Positions 1 through 8,462 of a stretch of 64,000 nt of DNA are shown one piece after another. Position 1 is the first letter of the stretch. Each line of letters opens with the position of its first letter. The position numbers and the translations under genes were made by a program. The DNA lies in the NCBI RefSeq assembly GCF_003813775.1, contig NZ_RPDH01000002.1:2593542-2657541 (forward strand). The letters run 5' to 3'. Origin of the DNA: Chitinophaga lutea (GTDB lineage: Bacteria > Bacteroidota > Bacteroidia > Chitinophagales > Chitinophagaceae). The notes beneath the pieces are model-generated. The model ran no database searches and had not been told where the DNA came from. It worked only from the letters and a program-made list of their open reading frames with translations.

Positions 1-254
1 TCGAACTCGGCGTTTTCACCTACGTACGACGACATCATCTTCTTAATCTGCCTGGTTTTCAGCAACATCCCCAGGCCGAAATCATCCACGCCCGCGTTGT
101 TGGAAATGCAGGTGAGGTTGTTGATGCCGCTGCGCACCAGCGCCGCAATACTGTTTTCGGGAATGCCGCACAGGCCGAAACCTCCCAGCATAAGGGTGGC
201 GCCGCTGGGTATGTCTTTGACGGCATCATCGGCGTTTGCAATTACTTTCTGCAT
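1..254 (-). CDS. 3-oxoacid CoA-transferase subunit A, N-terminal part (cut by window edge)
   Basis: The reverse strand from the ATG at 254 is open to the window edge and encodes about 84 residues. They include the CoA-transferase family I signature [13 protein letters not shown], then [17 protein letters not shown] and [13 protein letters not shown], typical of the A subunit of succinyl-CoA:3-ketoacid CoA-transferase (ScoA/AtoD type). The enzyme moves CoA between succinate and acetoacetate or related 3-oxoacids in ketone-body and short-chain acid use. The C-terminal two thirds and presumably the B subunit lie left of the window. It follows the DUF4296 gene by 18 nt on the same strand, so it may share its transcript. 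The family is clear; the exact acyl substrate is not. Confidence 0.88.
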   Translation of the reverse strand, partial: MQKVIANADDAVKDIPSGATLMLGGFGLCGIPENSIAALVRSGINNLTCISNNAGVDDFGLGMLLKTRQIKKMMSSYVGENAEF

Positions 255-272
255 GTTTTGGTGTTATATGGT

Positions 273-734
273 TCAGGGCAAAATCAGTCGCATGCTGTCG
301 GTCGGACAATACAGCGAGTCCCAGTGCGTTCTTTTTTCTATGCCGAATTTCCTGTCTGACTCTCTTTTCTCGATCGAATCCATCACGTCCCGCCTGCTTT
401 TCACGATGTCCTGCATCTGTTTGTAGATGACTTCCAATTTATCGGAATGTGCTTCATAGTACCGGTAACTATGCATGAATTCGTCTTTCGAAACCTTGTG
501 CAGTTGCAGTATCTGCACATAATATTTCTTGATGTTCAGTTCCCGTACGGAATCCGCCACCCTGGTGGTATCCACGCCGGGGTCGCGGCCGTAGATCTCC
601 GCATAATTCATATCCAGCAAAATATCGCGCATCTTATCGGGCGGTATCACGTCTGCCGGCGTTTTATCCGCCTGTCCGCAGGCGAACAACACACTTAACA
701 ATACAACACCGGCTATCTTTCTGAAGTTCATCAT
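273..734 (-). CDS. DUF4296 family lipoprotein
   Basis: This gene encodes 153 residues starting with a lipoprotein signal peptide: a short basic start, a hydrophobic stretch and the lipobox LFAC, with lipidation expected at about Cys19. The mature part carries the DUF4296 pattern, including MRDILLDMNYAE near its start and the KYYVQILQLHKVSKDEF region that in this family holds a helical core. It is rich in charged residues at the end. Its ATG directly follows the TAA of the DUF4835 gene with no spacer, so the two are probably co-translated. The function of DUF4296 proteins is not known. They are found in Bacteroidota and are expected at a membrane facing the periplasm. Confidence 0.85.
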   Translation of the reverse strand: MMNFRKIAGVVLLSVLFACGQADKTPADVIPPDKMRDILLDMNYAEIYGRDPGVDTTRVADSVRELNIKKYYVQILQLHKVSKDEFMHSYRYYEAHSDKLEVIYKQMQDIVKSRRDVMDSIEKRESDRKFGIEKRTHWDSLYCPTDSMRLILP

Positions 735-1655
735 TTATTTTAATTGCTGATATTTATTCGCATTCGGCACATCCAGTTGTGCGAGCATTTGCACCGCCCG
801 TGCTTTTTCCTGCGGCGGCGCTTTGGAAAATATTTTCACCAGTTCATCATTCTTGGCATTGAAGAAAGCCGCCAGCAGCATGGAGTTGGGCAGTTCCTGG
901 TGAATGCCCATCAGCAGGTTGAGGCAGTTCATGATCGATGCGCGGCCTTTGTTGGTGTCTTCATACATCTGGTCGAGGCCGAGGCGGTGATACTGGTACA
1001 TCACATCATGAAAACGGGCGAACTTTACGTTCATCAGGTTATCCTGCAGCCAGTAGCGGTTACGGTTGCCTTCAAAGGCTTTCCAGCCGGAGATGTCTTT
1101 CCCGTCGGGCGCGTTATTGACGATATTGAGCGCCTTTTTGAAGAAATTATCGCCGCCGCGGGGTGAAAACGAATCGTAATCGAGCCCGAGGATGATGTAG
1201 TTGTAATAAGCGAGGATGGCGGTGAGATTGGCCACCAGCGGGTCGTTGGCCACTATGCGCTGTTCGTTGAACTCCAGGGGCTGGAATTCCACGTACTTAA
1301 ACACCACGTTCGGGTCCTGCGTATTGAGGATGCTGGTAACATACCCGGCATTGTACACGGGGCGGGTGGCCTGGATGGTGAGCGTGGCCCGGTAGGTATT
1401 GTTGCCGAGTGCGGCGTTGATCGTCAGCAGGAAGTTGCATTCGATGCGTTCCGCGGGCGTGTACGCATCGTCTGACCAGCGGCGATTGTTGATGAATTCG
1501 GACATGGCCGTCTGCAGCGTGGAAAACACCTTTCTGTCGGTGCTGTTGCCCAGCTGGGGCGATGCCTGAACGGACACATTGGCTCTTAATTCCTGCGCGC
1601 TGGTGCGGAAGCAGGCAAGCAGGCAAAGGGAAAAGAAAACAATCCTTTTAAGCAT
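735..1655 (-). CDS. DUF4835 family exported protein (possible type IX secretion accessory)
   Basis: The 306-residue product has a Sec signal peptide (about residues 1-20, ending in SAQ) and matches the DUF4835 family by overall sequence: the ELRANVSVQ start, the NFLLTINAALGNNTYRA strand region and the YYNYIILGLDYDSFSPRGGD motif. The gene overlaps the end of coaBC by 8 nt. A coaBC-DUF4835 pairing is common in Bacteroidota. Some databases label this family PorD, linked to the type IX secretion system; I recall that label but cannot check it, so no symbol is given. Presence of a probable type IX cargo at 32794-36042 shows the system is likely to exist in this organism. The predicted place of action is the periplasm. 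Confidence 0.85.
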   Translation of the reverse strand: MLKRIVFFSLCLLACFRTSAQELRANVSVQASPQLGNSTDRKVFSTLQTAMSEFINNRRWSDDAYTPAERIECNFLLTINAALGNNTYRATLTIQATRPVYNAGYVTSILNTQDPNVVFKYVEFQPLEFNEQRIVANDPLVANLTAILAYYNYIILGLDYDSFSPRGGDNFFKKALNIVNNAPDGKDISGWKAFEGNRNRYWLQDNLMNVKFARFHDVMYQYHRLGLDQMYEDTNKGRASIMNCLNLLMGIHQELPNSMLLAAFFNAKNDELVKIFSKAPPQEKARAVQMLAQLDVPNANKYQQLK

Positions 1656-2853
1656 GTTGCAGATCGATTATGGCCAGAACAATGTTGCGGGCCACCTCCT
1701 GTTTCGACTGGAGGGGCAATGCCTGCTCATGCCCGTTGCGGGAGAGCAGCGTTACTTTATTGGTATCGTGGTTAAACCCGGCGCCGGCGTCGTTCAGGGA
1801 GTTGAGCACCACCATGTCGAGGTTTTTATCCTGTAGTTTTTTAAGGGCGTATTCCTTTTCGTTGTTGGTTTCGAGCGAAAAGCCCACCAGTACCTGCCCG
1901 TTTTTTTTCTGTGCGCCGAGGGAGCGGGCGATGTCGGTTGTTTTTTCAAGCTCCAGGCTCATCTCCTCGTCTTTCTTCTTGATCTTTTTATCCGCCACGT
2001 TCCGGGGCCGGTAATCTGCCACGGCGGCAGCCATCACGATGATGTCGGCCGAAGGCGCCAGTTCCGAGCAACGGTCGAACATGTCTGCGGCGGTCACCAC
2101 CCGGCTGATGCGCACGCCGGTATGCAGGGTGCTCAAATGAGTGGGCCCCAGTACCAGTTCCACGGCTGCGCCTGCTTCGGCAAGTGCCTCGGCAAGGGCA
2201 ATGCCCATTTTCCCACTGGAATGATTGCTGATGAAACGCACCGGGTCGATCGGCTCCTGGGTAGGGCCGGCGGATACAAGGGCTTTTTTGCCGGCCAGCG
2301 GTTTCGTCTGGTTGCCGGCGCTGAAAAAGCTATAGAGGTAGGATACGATGGCTTCCGGTTCCGCCATCCGGCCTTCGCCGAAGAGGCCGCTGGCCAGTTC
2401 CCCTTTATGAACGGGCAACTGACGGTGGCCGTAAGAGAGCAGGCGGGCTACATTGGCTTTGGTGGCAGGGTGTAGCCACATGTCCTCATCCATGGCCGGG
2501 GCAAACAGTACCGGACAGGTGGCGGACAAATAAACAGCCAGCAGCAGGTTGTCGCAGATGCCGTTGGCCATTTTGGCGATGGTGTTCACGGAGGCGGGCG
2601 CAATGAGCATTACATCGGCCCAGCGGCCGAGCATTACGTGGTTGCTCCAGCTGCCGTTTTCACTGATGGTCACCCCTACATCGTTTTTAGATAAGGTGGA
2701 TAGCGTGAGCGGGGTAATGAAATCGCAGGCCGCCGGCGTCATGAGCACCTTTACCTGGGCGCCTTCCTTTACCAGCAGGCGCACCAGTATGGCGGCCTTG
2801 TAAGCCGCGATGCTGCCTGAAACCCCTAATAGAATTTTCTTTCCTTGTAACAT
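1648..2853 (-). CDS. coaBC: Bifunctional phosphopantothenoylcysteine decarboxylase / phosphopantothenate-cysteine ligase
   Basis: CoaBC (Dfp) makes 4'-phosphopantetheine from phosphopantothenate, cysteine and a nucleotide triphosphate in coenzyme A synthesis. I place the start at 2853, giving 401 residues, because MLQGKKILLGVSGSIAAYKA is the normal beginning of the flavin-binding decarboxylase domain; an upstream in-frame start at 2865 would add four odd residues. The N-terminal half is the flavoprotein domain, with the PASVNTIAKMANGICDNLL segment and the PAMDEDMW motif of the active site. The C-terminal half is the ligase, with SAGPTQEPIDPVRFISNHSSGKMG and the AAAVADYRP motif. It lies in the bamD-rpoZ-coaBC-DUF4835 run, a common Bacteroidota arrangement. 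Confidence 0.96.
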   Translation of the reverse strand: MLQGKKILLGVSGSIAAYKAAILVRLLVKEGAQVKVLMTPAACDFITPLTLSTLSKNDVGVTISENGSWSNHVMLGRWADVMLIAPASVNTIAKMANGICDNLLLAVYLSATCPVLFAPAMDEDMWLHPATKANVARLLSYGHRQLPVHKGELASGLFGEGRMAEPEAIVSYLYSFFSAGNQTKPLAGKKALVSAGPTQEPIDPVRFISNHSSGKMGIALAEALAEAGAAVELVLGPTHLSTLHTGVRISRVVTAADMFDRCSELAPSADIIVMAAAVADYRPRNVADKKIKKKDEEMSLELEKTTDIARSLGAQKKNGQVLVGFSLETNNEKEYALKKLQDKNLDMVVLNSLNDAGAGFNHDTNKVTLLSRNGHEQALPLQSKQEVARNIVLAIIDLQHA

Positions 2854-2930
2854 GCAACAAAACAAAAGCGGCAGAACAAAACATTCTGCCGCTATGAAGT
2901 TAATATATTTCGCGATAAACGATGCGAGGA

Positions 2931-3239
2931 TCAGCTATACAGATCGTCGTCGTTCTTACGGAAGTAAATTTTGTTTTCCAGGAACTCGTTGGTAGCCTGA
3001 ATAGCAGAATTCGCCAGTCTTTCATAAAAACGGGAGATTTCGATCTGCTCTTTATTCTCATGCACTTCTTCCAGGTTATCCGTATGGCTCGCGAACTCTT
3101 CCAGTTTGGAATGCAGCTCTTCTTTTACGGTAATATTGATCTGGTTTGCCCTTTTGGCAATAATGGCAATGGATTCATACAGGTTACCGGTTCTGTTCTT
3201 GATGTCAGTCGTGTTCCTGGTTTCTACCCAGGGGTTCAT
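2931..3239 (-). CDS. rpoZ: DNA-directed RNA polymerase omega subunit (Bacteroidota type)
   Basis: The product, about 102 residues, carries the omega core NLYESIAIIAKRANQIN, which matches the family's conserved segment that helps the beta' subunit fold and assemble. Two starts are possible. I chose the ATG at 3239, one base after the bamD stop, which suggests coupled translation; an ATG at 3272 would give 113 residues and overlap bamD by 32 nt. The acidic tail RKNDDDLYS is usual for these proteins. The next gene downstream is coaBC, as in many Bacteroidota. Confidence 0.92.
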   Translation of the reverse strand: MNPWVETRNTTDIKNRTGNLYESIAIIAKRANQINITVKEELHSKLEEFASHTDNLEEVHENKEQIEISRFYERLANSAIQATNEFLENKIYFRKNDDDLYS

Positions 3240-3240
3240 A

Positions 3241-4074
3241 CTACTGGTTAGACTTCTCTTTATTTTGCTCATTTTCCAGGTGTTTAATGTTATTTTTTGC
3301 TAAGGTAAAGTATTTTTCCGCATCTGAACGCAATTTGCTGTTGGGGTACCGGTCTGAAAACTCCAGGAATTCGGTCACCACCGTTTCATATCGTTCTTTC
3401 TGCTTTACGGGAATGCTGTTTTTGGCGTACAGGTAGTAGGCCTTGATAGCCATGTACTTGTAGTTGTCGCTCTTATCCGAATCGGGGTAGGCCCTCATCA
3501 GGCTTTTGAACGACACCCCGGCCGATTTGTAATGCCCCAGGTTATAGTACAGCTCAGCGGCATTATACTCCTTCTGCTCCAGCTTGCGGCGCAACAGTTC
3601 TATTACCACATTGGCCTCGGCCACCTTGTCGGAATTCGGGTAGGAATTGATGAAAGTCTGCATGGAAGCGATGGCTTTCATGGTATTGGTCTGGTCCAGC
3701 GGCACTTTGGGCGACAGTTTATAGTAGCAGTAGGCCTGCTGGTAGTCTATTTCCTGTGCACGGGGGCTGCTGGGCAGCGCATCCAGGTAGTTTTTGAAGT
3801 GAAAAGCCGCCTGGGTATAGTCTTTCAGGTAAAAAGAGCAGTACGCATATTTATAATAAAGCCCTTCAAACTTGTCAGTGCCTTTAAATACGGGGATCAT
3901 CTCCTCATACAGCGTCTGCGCCATCTGGTACTTCTTCTTTTCGTACATCTTATCGGCATAGGCCAGCTTTTTCTCCAGATCGTTGCTTTTTTCGATCTTC
4001 CGGAGCTCCCTGTTACAGGAGACTGCGCCAATAGTAAAGGCCAAAAGGCCGGTAAACAAGAGAATTTTCCTCAT
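3241..4074 (-). CDS. bamD: Outer membrane assembly lipoprotein BamD
   Basis: BamD is the lipoprotein partner of BamA in the machine that inserts beta-barrel proteins into the outer membrane. I chose the ATG at 4074 (277 residues) because it directly begins a lipoprotein signal, MRKILLF onward, with the lipobox AVSC at Cys20; the ORF can be extended 16 residues upstream but that would bury the signal. The mature part is made of TPR-like helical pairs, for example YADKMYEKKKYQMAQTLYEE and YKYAYCSFYLKDYTQAAFHF, and later SFKSLMRAYPDSDKSDN. It heads the operon bamD-rpoZ-coaBC and is divergent from the mraZ operon. Confidence 0.94.
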   Translation of the reverse strand: MRKILLFTGLLAFTIGAVSCNRELRKIEKSNDLEKKLAYADKMYEKKKYQMAQTLYEEMIPVFKGTDKFEGLYYKYAYCSFYLKDYTQAAFHFKNYLDALPSSPRAQEIDYQQAYCYYKLSPKVPLDQTNTMKAIASMQTFINSYPNSDKVAEANVVIELLRRKLEQKEYNAAELYYNLGHYKSAGVSFKSLMRAYPDSDKSDNYKYMAIKAYYLYAKNSIPVKQKERYETVVTEFLEFSDRYPNSKLRSDAEKYFTLAKNNIKHLENEQNKEKSNQ

Positions 4075-4325
4075 AAAAAAAGAATCGCGAAGGTACGAAT
4101 TAAAAGCAAAAAAAGGTAACACTATAATAGGCGGCGTTAAAATTTTGCAAAAACAGTGATTTTGAGGTTGATTGGGGATTATTCACAGGCAAGCGTCACA
4201 TTTACACATTTTATCCACATGACTAATATCAATATCCACACCCCTGTCGCATTCAACACCCCTCAACCGCTTTCTGGCAGGCATTATATTCCTGTGGAAA
4301 AAATATATAATTCATTTTTTCGGTT
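4075..4325. other. Divergent intergenic region between bamD and mraZ
   Basis: This AT-rich stretch separates the bamD and mraZ operons and must hold at least one promoter for each direction. I could not find an exact TTTG-N19-TAnnTTTG pair for either. No convincing gene is present: the 66-residue open frame starting at 4156 has no family features and abuts the MraZ operator. Confidence 0.5.
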
Positions 4326-4365
4326 AAAAGTGGGAAAAAGTGTTATTTTGTGTTAGAAAATGGAA
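4326..4365 (+). promoter_or_regulatory. Probable MraZ operator: four repeats at 10-bp period
   Basis: Four related blocks lie exactly 10 bp apart just upstream of mraZ: TGGGA at 4331, TGTTA at 4341, TGTTA at 4351 and TGGAA at 4361. The first two are each preceded by AAAAG. MraZ proteins of other phyla bind direct repeats of TGGG or AAAGTG type with helical-turn spacing in front of their own operon and repress it. The position (21 nt before the chosen mraZ start) and the period fit autoregulation of the whole dcw cluster. Binding itself is inferred. Confidence 0.75.
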
Positions 4366-4385
4366 ATCAACACCTAAAACGAAGC

Positions 4386-4859
4386 ATGACGGGTTTTCTC
4401 GGAGAATATGAAGCAACGCTGGACGCAAAAGGGCGCTTCCTGCTCCCTGCCGGATTTAAACGGCAGATAGCAGAGAGTGCGGGCAACCAGTTTGTGCTGA
4501 ACCGCGGCTTCGAAAAGTGTTTGACGTTGTACCCGATGAACGAGTGGCAACCCATACAGGAGAAAATCGGCAAGCTGAATGATTTTGACCCGAAAGTTAG
4601 GGAATTCCGTCGCTATTTTCTGAACGGTGCCACTATTCTGGAGCTCGACAGTGCAGGGCGGCTGAACATCCCGAAGAACCTGATGGCGCATGCGGGACTG
4701 GATAAGGACATCGTGCTGACGGCCGCCAACAACAAGATTGAGATTTGGGATAAAACGAAATACCAGGAGTTCTTTGATAATTTTTCACCGGAAGCCTTCA
4801 GCAGTCTGGCCCAACAGGTAATGGGCGGCGGGGATGGTTCATCAAACCCGGTTCTGTAA
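4386..4859 (+). CDS. mraZ: Transcriptional regulator MraZ
   Basis: MraZ is a DNA-binding regulator that forms ring-like oligomers and usually represses the dcw operon. The 157-residue protein has the two AbrB-like SpoVT/MraZ modules: FLGEYEATLDAKGRFLLPAGFKRQ at the start and a second RYFLNGATILELDSAGRLNIPKNL at about residues 75-100, each with the DxxGR core. The ATG at 4386 is preferred; an in-frame GTG at 4350 would add 12 residues unlike the family and lie within the operator repeats. It is the first gene of the cluster, 11 nt before rsmH. Confidence 0.95.
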   Translation: MTGFLGEYEATLDAKGRFLLPAGFKRQIAESAGNQFVLNRGFEKCLTLYPMNEWQPIQEKIGKLNDFDPKVREFRRYFLNGATILELDSAGRLNIPKNLMAHAGLDKDIVLTAANNKIEIWDKTKYQEFFDNFSPEAFSSLAQQVMGGGDGSSNPVL

Positions 4860-4870
4860 AAACGGCAAGT

Positions 4871-5779
4871 ATGGAAACATCCGGATATCACTTGCCAGTT
4901 TTGCTCCACGAAGTGGTGGAGAATTTACAGATCCGGCCCGACGGCACCTATATCGACGCCACTTTCGGTGGCGGCGGCCATTCCAGGGCAATCCTGGAAC
5001 AATTAGGCCCTCAGGGCCGGCTGATCGTGTTCGACCAGGATGAGGACGCCTACCGCAACCGGATTCCGGATGAGCGGGTGGTGTTTGTTCGCGAAAACTT
5101 CAGGCACCTGCAGCGGTTCGCCAAACTGCACAAAGCTCTGGACGCGGACGGCCTGCTGGCCGACCTCGGGGTTTCATCGCACCAGTTCGACACCGGCGCC
5201 AGGGGGTTTTCCACCCGCTTCGACGGCAACCTCGACATGCGGATGGACACCCGGAACGCCACCACCGCGGCCGATATTCTGCAGACCTATTCGGAGCAAC
5301 ATCTGCACCAGCTGTTCCAGGACTACGGGGAAGTCACCAATTCCCGCACCCTGGCTAAAACAATCGTACAGCTGCGGAAGGCGCACCCACTGAGGACCAT
5401 CGCAGAATTCAAATCGCTGATCCAGCCCATCGTGAAAGGCAACCCCGCAAAGTACCTGGCCCAGGTGTTCCAGGCACTCAGAATAGAAGTGAACGATGAA
5501 CTGGGCGCGCTGAAAGACCTGCTCACCCAGTCTTCCACCGTACTGAAGCCCGGCGGCAAACTGGCCATCATCACCTTCCACTCGTTGGAAGACAGGCTGG
5601 TGAAAAACTACATGAAGGGAGGCAGCTTCGAAACGGCGGATGAAAATCCTTACAGTTTTGAAACACCGCCGAAGCTGTTCAAACTGATCACGAAAAAACC
5701 CGTAACGGCCAGTGAGAAAGAATTAAGGGCTAACCCCCGGAGCCGGAGCGCCAAGTTACGCGTCGCAGAAAAGATATAG
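4871..5779 (+). CDS. rsmH: 16S rRNA (cytosine-1402-N4)-methyltransferase
   Basis: RsmH methylates N4 of C1402 in the ribosomal P site, using S-adenosylmethionine. The 302-residue protein starts with HLPVLLHEVVENL and has the SAM-binding loop IDATFGGGGHSRAIL at about residues 34-48. The central part has GLLADLGVSSHQFD and the Gly-Phe-Ser region GARGFSTRFDGNLDMRMD, and the end has the IITFHSLEDRLVKNYM motif and the NPRSRSAKLR tail, all standard for the family at normal length. It sits directly after mraZ, its usual place in the dcw cluster. Confidence 0.97.
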   Translation: METSGYHLPVLLHEVVENLQIRPDGTYIDATFGGGGHSRAILEQLGPQGRLIVFDQDEDAYRNRIPDERVVFVRENFRHLQRFAKLHKALDADGLLADLGVSSHQFDTGARGFSTRFDGNLDMRMDTRNATTAADILQTYSEQHLHQLFQDYGEVTNSRTLAKTIVQLRKAHPLRTIAEFKSLIQPIVKGNPAKYLAQVFQALRIEVNDELGALKDLLTQSSTVLKPGGKLAIITFHSLEDRLVKNYMKGGSFETADENPYSFETPPKLFKLITKKPVTASEKELRANPRSRSAKLRVAEKI

Positions 5780-5857
5780 CCGTTATTGTTACTTCCATCC
5801 TATCCCCTGTTACTAAGAAAAATCAGATATCATATAACTGTTGCTAAACCTTGTAAT

Positions 5858-6241
5858 GTGTTGCGGGAAGAAGAAAAGCATATCAACGAAGAAGCAGGCG
5901 CGGAAAGCGCAGCTGAGCTGCCCCGGGAGCCCCGAAGAGAATGGCGCCTCCGGATCAACTACAAGCTGATCACGCAGAACCTGCCCTTCATCCTTTTTCT
6001 GGCCGTGATTGCGCTGGTCTATATCGCCAACAGCCACCTGGCCGAAAAAAAGGTCCGTAAAATCAACAAGCTGAGCAAAGAAATAAAAGAACTGAAGTGG
6101 GAGTACCTGAGCGTGAGAAGTGAACTGATGTTCCGCAGCAAACTGAGTGAAGTGAGCAAAGCCGTGGAACCGCTGGGATTAAAAGAACTGAGCACCCCAC
6201 CGCAGCGGATTGAAGTGAAAGCTGCCGAAGCAGCACAATAA
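5858..6241 (+). CDS. ftsL: FtsL-like divisome protein
   Basis: This small bitopic membrane protein fills the ftsL slot between rsmH and ftsI. It has a charged cytoplasmic N-terminus, one membrane segment (LPFILFLAVIALVYIANSHL) and a periplasmic coiled coil rich in Lys, Glu and Leu (KVRKINKLSKEIKELKWEYLSVRSEL split over about 30 residues). FtsL proteins bridge the early divisome and the FtsW-FtsI synthase. No in-frame ATG exists before the membrane segment. I place the start at the GTG at 5858 (127 residues); a TTG at 5786 is the longest option but gives an unlikely leader. Identity rests on position and topology more than on sequence. Confidence 0.78.
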   Translation: MLREEEKHINEEAGAESAAELPREPRREWRLRINYKLITQNLPFILFLAVIALVYIANSHLAEKKVRKINKLSKEIKELKWEYLSVRSELMFRSKLSEVSKAVEPLGLKELSTPPQRIEVKAAEAAQ

Positions 6242-6274
6242 TTTATTAAAAGATACTGACACCGAACCCGGCAA

Positions 6275-8377
6275 ATGGAGATTAAAAAGGACATACTATG
6301 GCGAGCATACCTCTGCTTTATTGGCATGGGTGTATTTGCCGTGGCCATCCTCGGCAAAGTCTTTTTTATCCAGCAGGTAGAAGGAGACAAATGGCGCAGC
6401 CTGGCCGACAGCCTGCACACCTCTTTTATGGACCTCGACGCCGACCGCGGCACCATCTACTCCGAAGAAGGCCGCATGCTCTCCACCTCCATCCCCTACT
6501 TCGACCTCCGCATCGACTTTAAAGCAGATGGATTGCAGGACCCCAAGAAGAGCATTTTTAAAGATAATATCGACTCCCTGTCGTATTACCTCGCCAATCT
6601 GTTCCGCGACCGCACCGCCGCCCAGTACAAAAAAATGCTGAGCGAAGGATTCAAGGACAAAGACCGCTATTTTCTGCTGAAACGCGACATCCGTTTCGAC
6701 GAATACCAGGCTGTGCGCAACTTCCCCATGTTCCGCCTCGGCAGGAACAAAGGCGGCCTGATTGCCGAAACGAAAAACAAACGCATCAACCCCTTTAAAC
6801 TCCTCGCCAACCGCACCATCGGCCTGGCCCGCGAAAACGCGCAGAACGTAGGCCTCGAAAGAACCTACGACAGCAGCCTCAGCGGCGTAACCGGCAAACG
6901 CCTGATGCGCCGTATCGCCGGCGGTACCTACATGCCCGTGGAAGGATACGATATCGAACCGGAAAACGGCAAAGACATCATCACCACGCTCGACGTGAAC
7001 ATGCAGGACATCGCCGAAAACGCCCTCATGAAGATGATGATCCAGAACGAAGCGCAGCACGGCACCTGCATCCTGATGGAAGTGAAAACAGGCAAAATCA
7101 AAGCGATCGCCAACCTCGGCCGCCAGAAAGACGGCAGCTACTGGGAGGATATGAACTATGCCCTGATGGTGGGCGAGCCCGGCTCTACTTTCAAAGTGGC
7201 CACAATGATCGCCATCATGGAAGATGGCTACGCCAACACCAACACGCTGGTAGATCTTAACTACGGCAGGTGGCCCATCAACCGCCGTGTAGTGTATGAC
7301 TCGGAGCCGCACCACCTCACCACCGTTACGGTAAAACGTGCTTTCGAACGCAGTTCCAACGTGGCCATGGCAAAACTCGCCTACCAGTTCTACTATAAAA
7401 AACCGAACGAGTTTGCCGCCCATCTGAAAAAACTGCGCCTCGACCAGTTTACCGGCATCGACCTGGTGGGCGAAGGACGGCCGAATATTCCCACCACCGC
7501 CAGTAAACACTGGAGTGCGGTGACCCTGCCCTGGATGGCCTTCGGCTACAACGTATTGCAAAGCCCGTTACAAACGGCCATGCTGTACAACGCTGTTGCC
7601 AACAACGGCAAAATGATGAAACCTTACCTGGTCAACTCCATCATGGAATATGGCCAGCCCATCCGCCAGTTTGAGCCGGTGGTTCTGAACGACAGTATCT
7701 GTTCTGCCCGCACCCTCGCCCAACTGCGGGATATGCTCGAAGGCGTGGTGCTCAACGGTACGGCCGTGAAACTGCAAACGCCTTATTACCGCTTTGCCGG
7801 CAAAACCGGTACCGCGCTGGTGGCCAATGGCAACAGGGGGTATGCAGATAAAATTTACCAGTCGTCTTTCGCAGGTTATTTCCCTGCCGAAGACCCGCAA
7901 TACACTTGCGTGGTGGTGATCAAAAACAAGCCGCACGCAGCCAAGTTTTACGGCGGCACAGTAGCCGGCCCGGTGTTCCGTGAAGTGGCAGACAAACTGT
8001 ACGCGCTGGCCATCCAAAAACCGCGCTCCCTCGAAGGGAATACTTCGCTCGACACCCTGATGGCTATGAAAGGCGGGAAAGGCAGCGAATGGCGCAGCGT
8101 GGCACGCACCCTCAAACTGCCGTTCGAAGGCGCGCTCACGGCTTCCAACTGGGTGAACGCCGACATCAAAAACAACAAGCTCACCTTTTCACCGGTGAAA
8201 ACGGCTCCCGGTGTAGTACCGGACGTGAAAGGAATGGGCCTGAAAGACGCACTCTACCTCCTCGAAAACGCCGGCCTGCGGGTGGTGATCAAAGGAGCAG
8301 GAAAAGTGAATACCCAATCCATCCAGGGCGGAAGCCCGGTCGGGAAAGAACAAACGATCGTGATCGAATTGGGATGA
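6275..8377 (+). CDS. ftsI: Division-specific penicillin-binding protein (transpeptidase, PBP3 type) with PASTA domain
   Basis: FtsI cross-links septal peptidoglycan in the periplasm together with FtsW. The 700-residue protein has one N-terminal membrane anchor (about residues 10-32), a PBP dimerisation region beginning at DADRGTIYSEEGRML, and a transpeptidase domain with all three motifs: STFK with the catalytic Ser304, SSN at 360-362 and KTG at 510-512. One PASTA domain closes the protein (about 646-700, VPDVKGMGLKDALYLLENAG). A PASTA-bearing class B PBP in the dcw cluster is usual in Bacteroidota. It follows ftsL by 33 nt. Confidence 0.95.
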   Translation: MEIKKDILWRAYLCFIGMGVFAVAILGKVFFIQQVEGDKWRSLADSLHTSFMDLDADRGTIYSEEGRMLSTSIPYFDLRIDFKADGLQDPKKSIFKDNIDSLSYYLANLFRDRTAAQYKKMLSEGFKDKDRYFLLKRDIRFDEYQAVRNFPMFRLGRNKGGLIAETKNKRINPFKLLANRTIGLARENAQNVGLERTYDSSLSGVTGKRLMRRIAGGTYMPVEGYDIEPENGKDIITTLDVNMQDIAENALMKMMIQNEAQHGTCILMEVKTGKIKAIANLGRQKDGSYWEDMNYALMVGEPGSTFKVATMIAIMEDGYANTNTLVDLNYGRWPINRRVVYDSEPHHLTTVTVKRAFERSSNVAMAKLAYQFYYKKPNEFAAHLKKLRLDQFTGIDLVGEGRPNIPTTASKHWSAVTLPWMAFGYNVLQSPLQTAMLYNAVANNGKMMKPYLVNSIMEYGQPIRQFEPVVLNDSICSARTLAQLRDMLEGVVLNGTAVKLQTPYYRFAGKTGTALVANGNRGYADKIYQSSFAGYFPAEDPQYTCVVVIKNKPHAAKFYGGTVAGPVFREVADKLYALAIQKPRSLEGNTSLDTLMAMKGGKGSEWRSVARTLKLPFEGALTASNWVNADIKNNKLTFSPVKTAPGVVPDVKGMGLKDALYLLENAGLRVVIKGAGKVNTQSIQGGSPVGKEQTIVIELG

Positions 8378-8462
8378 GGGTAAGAAAATGACAGCATGGG
8401 ACCGTCGTACCGATAAAATACATTAAACACCCGGTTCCGCCGGGCAAATATAAAAGATCAAT

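Noticed and set aside
4156..4356. 66-residue plus-strand frame upstream of mraZ
   Set aside because: No family features; it overlaps the MraZ operator and the start region, so it is more likely non-coding regulatory DNA.
6296..7561. 421-residue minus-strand frame opposite ftsI
   Set aside because: Antisense shadow of the penicillin-binding protein, which has all three catalytic motifs in frame.
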